This document shows, in pieces, positions 8,929-18,000 of a DNA stretch of 64,000 nucleotides (positions within the stretch are counted from its first letter, which is position 1; each line of letters opens with the position of its first letter). Position numbers and translations under genes: made by a program. The stretch is taken from assembly GCA_963989385.1 (NCBI GenBank), contig OZ022502.1, forward strand, positions 14,247,001 to 14,311,000, read 5' to 3'. A model generated the notes under the pieces. That model was not told where the DNA came from, made no database searches, and was given only the letters and a program-made list of their open reading frames with translations. Origin of the DNA: Ctena decussata (lineage: Eukaryota > Mollusca > Bivalvia > Lucinida > Lucinidae).

Positions 8929-11653
8929 TATACGCGGTAATCTCGAAGAAAATTCTCAGACTAGGTCAAAAGAAATTTAAAGTGAAAACGGGCAATTTTC
9001 ATGTTACCGCTTTCCTTTGTCCTCGTGACCGTTATGTGGCATTTGCCTTTCTATACTAAAGAGGCACGTGCAACACCGTCCTTAGAAAACAACGTGCAAA
9101 CGTAACAGCCTGGCATCTTAAGAATTTAGCAATACATTGGTTTAAACATATTTATTGTTTCTCAATTACAAGTAACATACAATCAAATAAAAACAGTACA
9201 GGCTCAGGGATTGGAACGAAGGCAAAATGCTTATCGAGTTCTTCTCCCTGAAGAGTAAGGTGATGCTTCTGGTTTTTATTCAAATTTAATTTCTTTTCAG
9301 TTTGTTTTATCTTCTGTTGTGTTAGTCGTCGACCATTTTTTGGTTAGTTTGGTGATTGTCTATCTGTGCATACCCTTTGAAAGACCTTTATTCTATACTA
9401 TACAGGGACCTATTCTGTGTTTTCCGCTCTTTTATGGTCGTGTAATGTAATTACCTGAATGAGGCGAGATAGTCTTTTTGATAACCGAGCTTTTGCACAA
9501 TAGGATTATAGCCTCAATAAACAAGAATAATTTAGAAGACAAGTATACTTGTTTCTTGCACACCGGATAGAAAATGCCATTCTTTTCTCCTGGGATAGAA
9601 AATCTTATCTTACCCTGGTGTTCTGACCCAGGACCGGAAAAAAAATCACGAGCTGTCAATGCATTGGTTGTATAGGAGCTCACGTACCTGCGTCGTCAAG
9701 TGACGTTGGCATCTTAGATAATGACGTCACGAAGACGGTAAAAATGACGTCAGTTTATGCACGCCAGTCGTTGACTTAAAGAGCCGAATGGCGGTCGTTG
9801 AAAGCGGCGCCTTCTTTCAAAATCAAACTGAAACTTCTCAAGCACTAGAATTACGCATTTTAAGAAGTTCTGAGGTTAAAACAAAACGTGGTGTGCAAGA
9901 AAAAGTATCTATCATTTGTGTGAGGTGCGGATAGAAAATCCGTCACTCGGGATCACTGTTCGGCATCACTCGGCAAGCCTCGTGATGCCGAACAGTGACC
10001 CTCGTGACGGATTTTTCTATCCACACCTCACACCCATGACAGATCCTTATATTATTTGGCGTAAGCATCCAAAGAGCCTCATGCCTAAATCTGTGCGTTT
10101 GCCATTACCAGCGTTATAGATACATGCACACAGAGATGCGCAGGATAGTAGTCCGAGTTTTATGCTCTTTGAATATTTCAGTATGCCCGAAGCAGCCTTT
10201 TTGCTTATTGCATCAAAAATGAATTAAACTGAGTTGTTTAATCCTTTAATGCCTATGGGGAACGGCGTCATCCAAGCACGTCCATTTTCGATAAAAAGGT
10301 ATTCTGATTCAATTTTAAATGAGCATAACCATCTGATTTCCAACAATGTGGCATTGGTGACTAGCAAAGACTCTGATCAGACTGCACATAAGTGCAGTCG
10401 GATCAAAGCCTTAGCCTGTCATATCAGCCATCTATGGAAGTGACCCCTTGGAAGCCATAGAGCCAAAATTGCTACATTGTTGGAGGTCACATGATGTGAC
10501 TGAAATTTATTTTCTTCTCTGAAATTCTGGTTTGAATGCAAACAGTGTGGGCCCTAACAAGACGCGGCATTCTGCAGCGCTTGACTGTGCCAATGTTTTT
10601 TGTTAGAATCCCATTTATTGGAAATAGAGGGAAACTGACTGAATTTCAATTATTTGCAGAAGTGGTGAGATGAATCATGATTAAAAAAACTCCCGTCTAC
10701 GGAAGGGAGAGGAGACAGACTGACTCAGCGCCAGGAGGTGCATCCTATGGATTAGTTCCTTTAAGTTTTGGCCTCCTGTGAAAGATCATTATGAGAATTG
10801 GCCCAAAGAATGACTGAAGTACGGAAATTCACGTCTTATTTATCTCGTGCCTTACAGTCTGTGAAGAATATTTCAGACTGTTTTTAAATTTCAGATAACT
10901 GCAGCGTATCAGAATGCCAAAGCCCATTCAACATGGTCCAACCAGTACGCCATGGCTACCGAGGACGAGTACTGGGCCATTGGGTCAGAAACATGGTTTA
11001 ACAGTATGAAGACCACATATGCTTCAGGTGGAATGAATGTGTAAGTGTACTTTATATGTGCCAAACAACATATATAGGAATATCTTTCATCTCCAGTTGA
11101 CGAAACTAAGCTAAGATGTCAATGTTTATTTGTGTGTAAACAGTATTAGGTTTTGCCCACAAAGTTCCTAACAAACACGAATCTGCGCAATAAAGCTGCC
11201 ATTCTGACAAGCTTTGGTCTCATTTTACACAGTTTAATTGATTCCTGCACCCTTTGATGAAATTTTGCACAGATTAGTTGTGCAGAGTACCAATTAGTCA
11301 TAGAAGACGTGCTGCTAATCACTAGCAGTGCCAAATGCTCCCAGTAGTCATTGCTCGCCGCTACATGTAACAGCATAACAATCAGCGTTTGTCACTGCTA
11401 GCAATGAGCACTGACTGCTAGCATGCTGGCGGTTAGCCTTACTTGGCAGTGGCCGATAACTACTACCTTGACATTCATGAGTTTTGGGTTTAATCATTTC
11501 AGCTGTAACGGTCAAGCCTGTTCAACAGCCAACGCAGCCAGATGGAACCTGTATAATAAGGACATAGCACTATATGGTTTACTGCTGGAGGTGTACTTCA
11601 ATGGAAATGTAAATGTGGTGGCAGGAATGTTACCTTGCACACATTTGCACTAA
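4717..11653 (+). CDS. Secreted HExxH metallopeptidase-like gene, copy 1 (six exons seen, 5' end missing)
   Basis: Exons 4717-4768, 5673-5955, 7099-7255, 8620-8828, 10895-11040 and 11503-11653 join in frame across GT-AG introns, giving about 331 residues and a stop at 11651-11653. Exon d holds ILVHEYAHTIKDYC, which contains HExxH, the zinc-binding motif of zincin peptidases. Exon e holds EDEYWAIGSETWF; the Glu of EYW is a candidate third zinc ligand, as in gluzincin-type families with an EYWAEG-like motif. At least ten Cys are shared with copy 2 (YYCPF, CAGHCHSQC, CNGQAC and others), which suggests a disulphide-bonded extracellular protein. A signal peptide would have to lie in an exon upstream of 4717, which I could not find. 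The substrate is unknown. The zincin call rests on motifs only. Copy 2 lies 3.3 kb downstream on the same strand and indicates tandem duplication. Confidence 0.82.
4845..4919. repeat. Perfect 34-bp-stem hairpin element
   Basis: Two 34-base arms beginning agcaaacagtttggatctca are perfectly complementary around a 7-base loop. Lies in intron a of copy 1. Confidence 0.9.
5425..5489. repeat. Short hairpin element
   Basis: The arms caaacag and ctgtttg enclose ccagatgaggcggctcat and its complement. Same family as 36664-36728. It ends about 180 bases before exon b of copy 1. Confidence 0.8.
5673..5955 (+). CDS. Copy 1 exon b (283 nt)
   Basis: Acceptor gattgtcag, donor gtaagt. It encodes about 94 residues including RDSGYYCPFSHP, FFGRQRRSVQF and IRVDATVHVSDYALEV. 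The open frame reaches back to an ATG at 5548, but the acceptor, its phase and the paralogue show that coding starts at 5673. RQRRS could be a basic processing site (copy 2 has HQKRS), as expected if a propeptide is removed from a secreted peptidase; that role is inference. Confidence 0.85.
5973..6165 (-). mobile_element. tRNA-derived SINE in intron b of copy 1
   Basis: On the minus strand the head carries tRNA-like A and B boxes (ggtggctccgtgggctaagc; a degenerate gttcgattgccggagg), followed by a body with acggggttccattg-like and ctgaaat...ttgaaaaggac-like motifs and a tccatc tail. The same parts occur at 18710, 23217, 46649, 60866 and 15783. It starts 18 bases after the exon b donor. Confidence 0.7.
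7003..7062. repeat. Palindrome rich in TGACGTCA-like sites
   Basis: The arms cacatgacg...tgacgtc and gatgtcatt...gacgtcatgtg are inverted. It contains several CRE-like TGACGTC cores and lies about 40 bases before exon c of copy 1. Probably a small foldback element; any regulatory role is speculation. Confidence 0.55.
7099..7255 (+). CDS. Copy 1 exon c (157 nt)
   Basis: Acceptor ttccgatag, donor gtaaga, phase 0 in and phase 1 out. It encodes AATTIKKMTMHMSTYLFNSC, then VGVFTKAESLTVFPEF and SPPGCGS. The copy 2 exon at 21073 has exactly the same length and reading phase. Confidence 0.85.
8137..8282. repeat. Foldback element in intron c of copy 1
   Basis: agaatcttgcattcgtgctc at the left pairs with the right end (gagcac...tgtaagatcct). 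The inner arms tattaaatttattaaactcg and cgtttaataaattcaata also pair. Preceded at 7970-8110 by AT-rich sequence without a gene. Confidence 0.75.
8367..8596. mobile_element. Family A foldback element, copy 1 (diverged)
   Basis: Near-complete palindrome of about 235 bp with ends of the type gagccgcgacacgacaaaac. Internal landmarks are cccagcg, gatcagcctgggc, agactctgatcag and cgcacaaccactttgttgg. Ten copies occur in this window. It has no coding capacity and is MITE-like in structure. This copy ends about 24 bases before exon d. Confidence 0.85.
8620..8828 (+). CDS. Copy 1 exon d, carrying the HEYAH zinc motif (209 nt)
   Basis: Acceptor tccatgcag, donor gtgaga. It encodes CAGHCHSQCTFDGRPYSSL, then DNNVLCNAQDPYY and ILVHEYAHTIKDYC. 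HEYAH gives two His zinc ligands and the catalytic Glu of a zincin. The exon begins about 24 bases after a foldback element (8367-8596) and is followed within about 55 bases by a GA microsatellite. Confidence 0.88.
8881..8924 (+). repeat. (GA)n microsatellite, copy 1 intron d
   Basis: About 22 GA dinucleotides, starting 52 bases after the exon d donor. Copy 2 has one in the corresponding place at 22897. From 9060 to 9915 I see no gene or clear element, only scattered TGACGTCA motifs near 9720-9750. Confidence 0.95.
9918..10033. repeat. Foldback element, long hairpin
   Basis: gtgtgaggtgcggatag pairs with the right end ctatccacacctcacac, and the inner arms cgggatcactgttcggcatc and gatgccgaacagtgaccc pair around a short loop. 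From 10040 to 10890 I see only a short hairpin near 10370-10410 and no gene. Confidence 0.88.
10895..11040 (+). CDS. Copy 1 exon e, with the candidate third zinc ligand (146 nt)
   Basis: Acceptor aaatttcag, donor gtaagt. It encodes ITAAYQNAKAHSTWSNQYAM followed by ATEDEYWAIGSETWFNS and ends with a split Val codon. Counting by eye, 39 of 48 residues match copy 2. The pattern of AY, then W, then YA, then EYW, then WF resembles the region after HExxH in a family of secreted microbial and eukaryotic zinc peptidases known to me only as a motif pattern. Confidence 0.87.
11503..11653 (+). CDS. Copy 1 terminal exon f (151 nt)
   Basis: Acceptor atcatttcag. It encodes CNGQACSTANAARWNLYNKD, then LYGLLLEVYFNGNVNVV and a C-terminus ending PCTHLH before TAA. 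41 of 49 residues match copy 2 by eye. An ATG at 11423 opens the frame earlier but lies in the intron. Confidence 0.88.
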
Positions 11654-11667
11654 AATTGTATTGCAAA

Positions 11668-11673
11668 AATAAA
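11668..11673 (+). terminator. Polyadenylation signal AATAAA of copy 1
   Basis: A canonical AATAAA lies 15 bases after the copy 1 stop codon. The cleavage site is not defined. Confidence 0.6.
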
Positions 11674-12043
11674 GTAATTAAATTTTCTTAAAATTGTTAT
11701 GATCTTTTTGTCGAATTTCTTCTTGAGGTCGGTCGTTACCTGCGATTGCAAGACATTAAATAAAATGAACAGTCAACTGAATTCACAAAGCATTTGATGT
11801 GCCCCCATATAGATACATGTAACACAATATTAAAGAGCCTACTATCCGAGCACTTTCCGTTCAAGACCAATTCCTTATGCCCCTAGAAGGCCGAGTTTGC
11901 TACCCCCATTAATATTCATGTATCTGGTACCTGTGCTGATCAGTTGAACCCCGCGGAGCTAAAGTTACCGCATTTCTTCGGTTATAATACGGAGTTTTTT
12001 TTTCTTCCAAAATTATCCCTAAATCCTAATTCCGTCTACGAAG

Positions 12044-12526
12044 ACAGCCAAGTCTTTCCCCATTTTTTTTCCATTGACTTTAGTGCATTTGCAAGTGTGT
12101 AAGAAATTTTACTGTGAGACTTTACATGTGTTCAAATATTCATAGCAATTTTGCATGTTTAAAAAGCTTTTAAAGATTTTCGCAATATCAACTAAATTTT
12201 AGCTCGCCCTAAACCTACTCATAATTAAACTACAACCGATTGAACTTCAATAAACTTTTCACAAATGCAGTTTTATATTGACGTCAATAGTAACGTTGTC
12301 CAAAATTGCTAAAAATACTGTTGTCGCCTTTCAAAACATATTTCTAAACGAACAATTAACTTGGATTCGATTTTAGATTATTTTAAAGGTGTTTACAAAA
12401 TTATTTACCATATAAAAACTGATATCATTACTACTGTAACGACGAAATTCCCTGCACACTTGCAAATGCATTGAAGTCTATGGAAAAAAGCAATTTTGGT
12501 GAAAGGCTTTTGAAACTTGGCTGTAC
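12044..12526. mobile_element. Terminal-inverted-repeat element of about 480 bp (MITE-like)
   Basis: The left end acagccaagtcttt...gcatttgcaagtgtg is complementary to the right end cacacttgcaaatgc...aacttggctgt. AT-rich interior with no frame of note. Lies between the two peptidase paralogues. Confidence 0.7.
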
Positions 12527-13169
12527 ATTTTTTCAGGACTGTTATGTACGGGAAGCCTCATCTTAAGGTTGAATTTAATCAGACTGCTTTAGACTTTTGG
12601 GGTCATTTTAAAGAGTGGAAAGCCCCGTTTTATAGCAGAATAGATACGAGCATTGGAAACAAAAAAGATTGTGTCATCATAATACCTAGGTGTGAAAAGA
12701 TTTATACAGGTACTTCTAGAGCGTCCAGCCACAGCCATTCAAATTCACGTAGAAGAGACCTTTAGCCTCATGCGACTTACGGTGCTCAGTTCTGTCTTTT
12801 AAAGTTCCACCGACCTTTAATCGTGGCCCATTTGAAGATTCCACTGCGGCCAGGGAGTGTATGTTAAAGCCTCAGATTTTGAGATACATGTATGTTAAAC
12901 TATAGCGTTTGCCAAGCTAATAATGCAATAAATATAATAGCTTTAGGTACTCGTAAACGGTCCCTTTAAAAATGGATAAACGAAGGAATGTCAAAAGTCA
13001 AAATCATGTAGTAGGCAACTCGCATTTTGCATATTTCCTCTGAGAGTGATGGAGCATATACTGCTGATATTTCTACTAGGTATAATTATAGTTGTTATTC
13101 CTGGTTGATCTCTCTTTTTATCTGATTCCTTTGTATGTATTGTAAATGGGCTTATTTTCATGCACAACA

Positions 13170-13262
13170 TCTCTGACATTTCGTTTTTGCCCCTTTTAAG
13201 GGCTACATGTACGTCTTGTAGGGAAGCAAACGGGAAGTCACAAAATTGTCTTCTAAGTAAAT
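13170..13262 (-). repeat. Dispersed repeat C fragment, inverted
   Basis: On the minus strand it reads caattttgtgacttccc, then gtttgcttccctaca, matching the 33590-33630 segment of repeat C. Confidence 0.45.
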
Positions 13263-13409
13263 ATGGCACATTATCTTAGAAGGGCACCCATATATTCGGA
13301 TATGAATTGCTGAGCAAACAATATAGGCACATGACAGACTCCTCCTTTGTGTCTCTATTGAGTGTATAGAGTTGCGATGAAAATGTGTCCACAATCTGAA
13401 GCAGCATAG

Positions 13410-13645
13410 GCTCTGAAAGCTGTCTCAAAATGTCAATCATTGCTTAATATCTGAATATAGCACAATCTTGTTAATTTCAACAGCTCCACCTGTTACCTGT
13501 CATGTAAATTGCATGCAGAATAGGAAATTGACAATCAGTGGTGTACAGGAAAATTCTCTGTAGAGTTCTGATGCTCAACGTGGAATTTACAGGATGGAAC
13601 TATAAATAGGAAAATTAATTTGGAAGTATATAATAATGGCTTGAA
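13410..13645. repeat. Segment duplicated at 63.37 kb
   Basis: Co-linear similarity with 63365-63620: gctgtctcaaaatgtcaatcatt / gctgtctaaaatatcagtcatt-type blocks, atttcaacaaaa-like, taaattgcatg, and gtgtacaggaaa / atgtaccggaag. A TATAAATA lies at 13602-13609. It is unknown whether this is a repeat or the upstream region of the peptidase gene. Confidence 0.5.
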
Positions 13646-13704
13646 CAAAAGTTTTAGCATTGGGTGTTTTTTCTGTTTAATGAAATATAATGGGTGAAAA
13701 AAAA

Positions 13705-13779
13705 TCTCAGGCTCGTTTTCATATTATTTAGGTCTTATGCATAAGTCTAAACCATCTGAAAACAAGCCTGAGATTTCCT
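13705..13779. repeat. Short foldback element
   Basis: The arms aatctcaggctcgttttca and tgaaaacaagcctgagat pair around a central tgcataag. Confidence 0.8.
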
Positions 13780-14218
13780 TGTCTCGGCCTCTACCCCATC
13801 ATAGATTCTACAATTCTCATACATCCAAGATACTGAAAGAATACTTTTATGAACTGAGCCGCATCACACAAAAAAGGGTTCAAGGTATCTGGACACAATC
13901 ACGACTGAAACCAACCCGTGCAGTCCAGATTGAGGTATCATTTTGTGCCTGCAGGTTCCTCAGGGTCCGTATATGGTGTATGCGAAATTGAAAGAGCTCA
14001 GTGAGACTGCACTGATGCGGAGGTTTGTCAGAGCGTATGTGGTTTGCTGGTGCATTACGCCCCTTTTTCTGCTAGTTACAACACAATTATTAGTATCATA
14101 TGATCTATACAAATTATATGCTTTTATTTCACGTACGTTTGAAGGTTAGATCAAATCTAAAACCACTTTAACATGTAATATGGAGCATAATAATGGAACC
14201 CATCAAATGTAGTCTAGT

Positions 14219-14740
14219 TGAGCCGCGACACGACAAGACCAACAAATGGGCATGTGCAACCAGCGAAGACTATGGTCAGCCTTGGAATCCGCCAAGTCTG
14301 ATCAGAGTCTTCGCTGTCGACATGAAGGTAACTTAGACCCTTAGATACCGTTTCAGCGCACAGCAAAGATACTGTTCAGACTGGGCCCGATGTTATAAAA
14401 CTTTTTTCATGCTCAGCTGAGTTGAGCATGAAATTTTACCTGCTAATAAATAGCAAATTACTGATAAGTACGGTTGTTTTCTTGCTCAGTTTGGCTGTGC
14501 ATGAAATTTTCTCTGCTTATGAATATGAAAATGCCAACATGAAATTTTCTCTGCTTATGAATATGAAAATGCCAACATTAGTTGGCATTTTCATATCTAT
14601 TAGCAGAGAAAATTTCATGCTCAGCTGAGTTGAGCACGAAAAAAGTTTTATAACCTCGGGCCCTGGGCGGCTGCCCAAACTGGACTGAGTCTTCGTTTGG
14701 CACACATGACACTTTTTTGGTTCTACCGTGTCGCGACTCA
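14219..14740. mobile_element. Family A foldback element, copy 2, split by a nested element
   Basis: The left part 14219-14384 and right part 14664-14740 are halves of one family A palindrome. The break falls within cagactgggcgg, where the element at 14384-14663 has inserted. Confidence 0.85.
14384..14663. mobile_element. Nested foldback element inside family A copy 2
   Basis: The ends gggcccgatgttataaaact and ttttataacctcgggccc are inverted. The interior has repeated inverted blocks of atgctcagctgagttgagca and gaaattttctctgctta. Younger than its host element, by nesting. The small open frames here are products of the palindrome. Confidence 0.85.
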
Positions 14741-14885
14741 TTTCTGTTTCAAACTATATTAGCTACGACCTGAAAGAAAACAATGAAAAGAAATCCAGGG
14801 AATGCCACAATCATTGACTGCAGTATCCCTCTGATACCCTGAACAAGAAAAGTAGAATTTAAACCACAAAACGTTGACAAACAAA

Positions 14886-14886
14886 T

Positions 14887-14921
<35 letters not shown>

Positions 14922-14951
14922 TCTATTTATTTATTTATTTATTTATTTATT
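14886..14951 (+). repeat. (TTTA)n microsatellite
   Basis: About 16 TTTA units with one interruption, ending 30 bases before exon a of copy 2. Confidence 0.95.
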
Positions 14952-14981
14952 CTACACTCTGTCAAATGCGATTATTTTCAG

Positions 14982-15033
14982 TCTCACTCACTAGTCAGGC
15001 ACCAGTACGTGAGCCAGAGTTGGAAAAGTTTAG
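14982..15033 (+). CDS. Copy 2 exon a (52 nt)
   Basis: Acceptor attttcag, donor gtaagc. It reads SLTSQAPVREPELEKF with the same split-codon phases as copy 1 exon a. Confidence 0.75.
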
Positions 15034-18000
15034 GTAAGCTGTTTTATTTCTCTGTAACCGTCTCTTTTATCTGAATATACCTCAGTCCAGGAATGGTGCA
15101 TATAACTGCATGGATGCGCACGCAGATCTGAGCCTTTGCTCTTTGTATGTTAAATCCCTTTTTTGCGTGTCGTAAAGTTTTGCAAAATTGAAAAATAGGA
15201 TTCGAACACAGGTCGGATACGGCTACGTCACCCACCCATGCGGAGACTTCGGTCTTGCCGATTATGTCACTACCCTCCTAAAATCATATAAAGGAATTTC
15301 ATATTGTCATATATGAGCCATGTCACGACAAAACAACCAAAGTGGCATATGCGCCCAGTGAAAACTTAAATCATCCGCCCAATCTGACCAGAGTCTTCGC
15401 TGTCGGCATGAAGGCAGCTTCGACCCTAAGCTACCCTTTAAGCGCACTGCAAAGACTCTGATCAGACTGGGCAGATGCCCAGGCTGATCTGAGTCTTCGC
15501 TGGGAGCACATGCCACACTGTTGGTTTTGTCGTGTCGCGGCTCATATCATCGACCTGTGCATCAGACGGTACAGCTCAGTTTCCTAGCATGATCCGTTGA
15601 ATACAGTTATGTCTGTGTCTCGACTCAAAAACGCCAAACGGCTCGGCAAGCGTCGCCATTCATTCGAACTTTGTGATCCCTCATGACTTTAAAGGAACTT
15701 GCATGGTATTGTATGTGCTTATATAGCTAAACGCTAGACCTACTATTTGATGGATGACGCGATTTTGCTACTTTGCAATACTATTTCAGTCATATCGGGA
15801 CGATCGGAAGGTTATAATGAAAGGCTATGTACAATGGAAACCCATCTACGGTTCAAATGATTTCTTAGGATAAGAACTCGATAAGCTTTAGCTTCCGTTC
15901 TGATCCTTTAAATGTTCTCATGTTATGCAAATACATGTGTTATTGTGATGTTATGAAATAAAATATGTTTAAACTAAATGATTTCCACCTCCAGCAGGAT
16001 TTGAACCCAGACCGCTTGCTTAGCAGGCTAGCGGTTAACCCACTGAACTACCGGGGGTCCTAACCGCTATCAGATTGTATCGTTGTAAGTACATGTATTT
16101 GTTATCCTTATGCTATAAGGTTGGTCTTCTTCTGTCTCGGTGAATATGGTACACGTATCCAAGAAAAAGCATAAAAATGCACAAGACCTTTCGTGTAATC
16201 TGCTGTGACATTTCGAGTCGCACGAGTCTAGTATTAAAGCGCTAGCTTCTATTGCTGAGAAGTTGGCTGTAATTTTGAATTGTTATGTGATTATCTTTAC
16301 CCATTAGGGGCGAATCAGGTAACTTCGGACAACTGGCAAATTCGGACATACCATAATGAGACGTCTCATGAGGATTTTCACTGCCTAGTTATTTTCATTT
16401 AATTCCAAACAACTGACATATAAATGAAACTGTCCGACTTTATCTGCTGTCCGAATTTACCTGACGTGACCCTAATGTCTAGTACCTATTCAAAACAATC
16501 TTAACTCAGATCGGGCGCCTCACCACGCGGTCTCTGATTAGGCTTTTCATCTGCTTTAAATACACATTGTTGTTTTTGTTTTTTTTATATAATAAAAATA
16601 GCAAACTGAAACTCACTAAAACCTCTCTATCTCTCTCTAATTACTTACGACAGCAGTTGGTTTCAATTTACCTATACGTATGTGCGAAAATGTTGTGAAT
16701 TAAATGGTTTCTGGAATAGACGAATCGAGCTGAATATATAATCAGTATCATGAAAAATCTATACGTCATTGAGAACGCATTTAGAAAAACCCGCAAGAAA
16801 TTTTCTGAAATCGGACCAAACCGTCGACCACAATGGGATGCTGAAGAAGCATTTAACCTTAGATAATTATCCCTCCTAAAACACCTAAACTATTTCTATA
16901 AGGGTTGACTCGCGTTGAAAAACTTGCTATGACAGGCTGTGCACGTTTGTAAATAAATGTGAATTATAGTCTACATTTTATTTCTCATAAAGTAACATGT
17001 ACCTAATTCGAATTTGAAAATTATTTAATGTGTTTTGAGCTACAACTTTTTGTAAAACGACATGAATCATCATCGCAGTCAGCCGGCGCTTTCTGTTCGA
17101 TACTCAGAATACTCGGCAGCTAATCTTAATTCGTCTGGGACCGTATTCATAAAGCCACTTAAGTCGTTGCTATGCGGTTGCTAAGGCTAAATATCTATAA
17201 AGGAGATTCCCTACAACTATGAAATTTGGTCTGGAGGAACAGTCTTACAAAGACTGTTCCTCCAGAGCAAATTTCATAGTTGTATGGAATCTCCTTCAAA
17301 GAAATTAAGCCTTAGCAGCAGCATAGCAACCACTTTAGTCGTTTTATGAATACAGCCCCTGCCCTCTATTCTTTTAAAATAGACAACGACCAATGACTTC
17401 ATGAGCCATATGCATATGCGAGAGGCTTGTCTTCCTCTCGCTAGAATGAATTTATATTTGTGCTGCGACACGACAAAATCAACAAAGTGGCATGTGCACC
17501 AAGCAAAGACTCAGGTCAGCTTGGGCATCCACCCAGTCTGAAGAGAGTCTTCACTGTCCGTATGGAGATAGCTTAAACCCTTAGTTACCCTTAAAGCACA
17601 CAGCGGAGACTTTGATCACGCTAGGCAGATGCTCAGGTTGAACTGAGTCTTCGGTGGGCGCACATGCCACTTTGTTGATTTGTCATATCGCTTATCATTT
17701 TATTTTATTTTATTTTTAATATTTTATTTTTGAATATTTCTCTTATTTAGGAATAATGCATATAAAGAGGAGAAACAGCTGAGGGTCAGAGACTCTGGAT
17801 ATTACTGCCCGTTCTCCCACCCATCTGTGCGTCATACAACTTCTGACATTTATCCGCTACCACCAGCAAGGCATGATTTCATCAACAGTTTCCTTGGTCA
17901 TCAGAAGCGATCTGTCCAGCTGAAGTCCATGTATGTCAGTCATGATGGCCAAATTCTGTCGTCCACAAATGAAAAGCCTCTTATAAGAGTAGATGCTACT

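Noticed and set aside
12517..12765. 82-residue frame after a MITE
   Set aside because: Begins inside the element end, has no splice or paralogue support and no domain.
14422..14741. Two overlapping open frames with FSLLMNMKMPT repeats
   Set aside because: They lie on opposite strands of a nested palindromic element and are mirror translations of the same hairpin.
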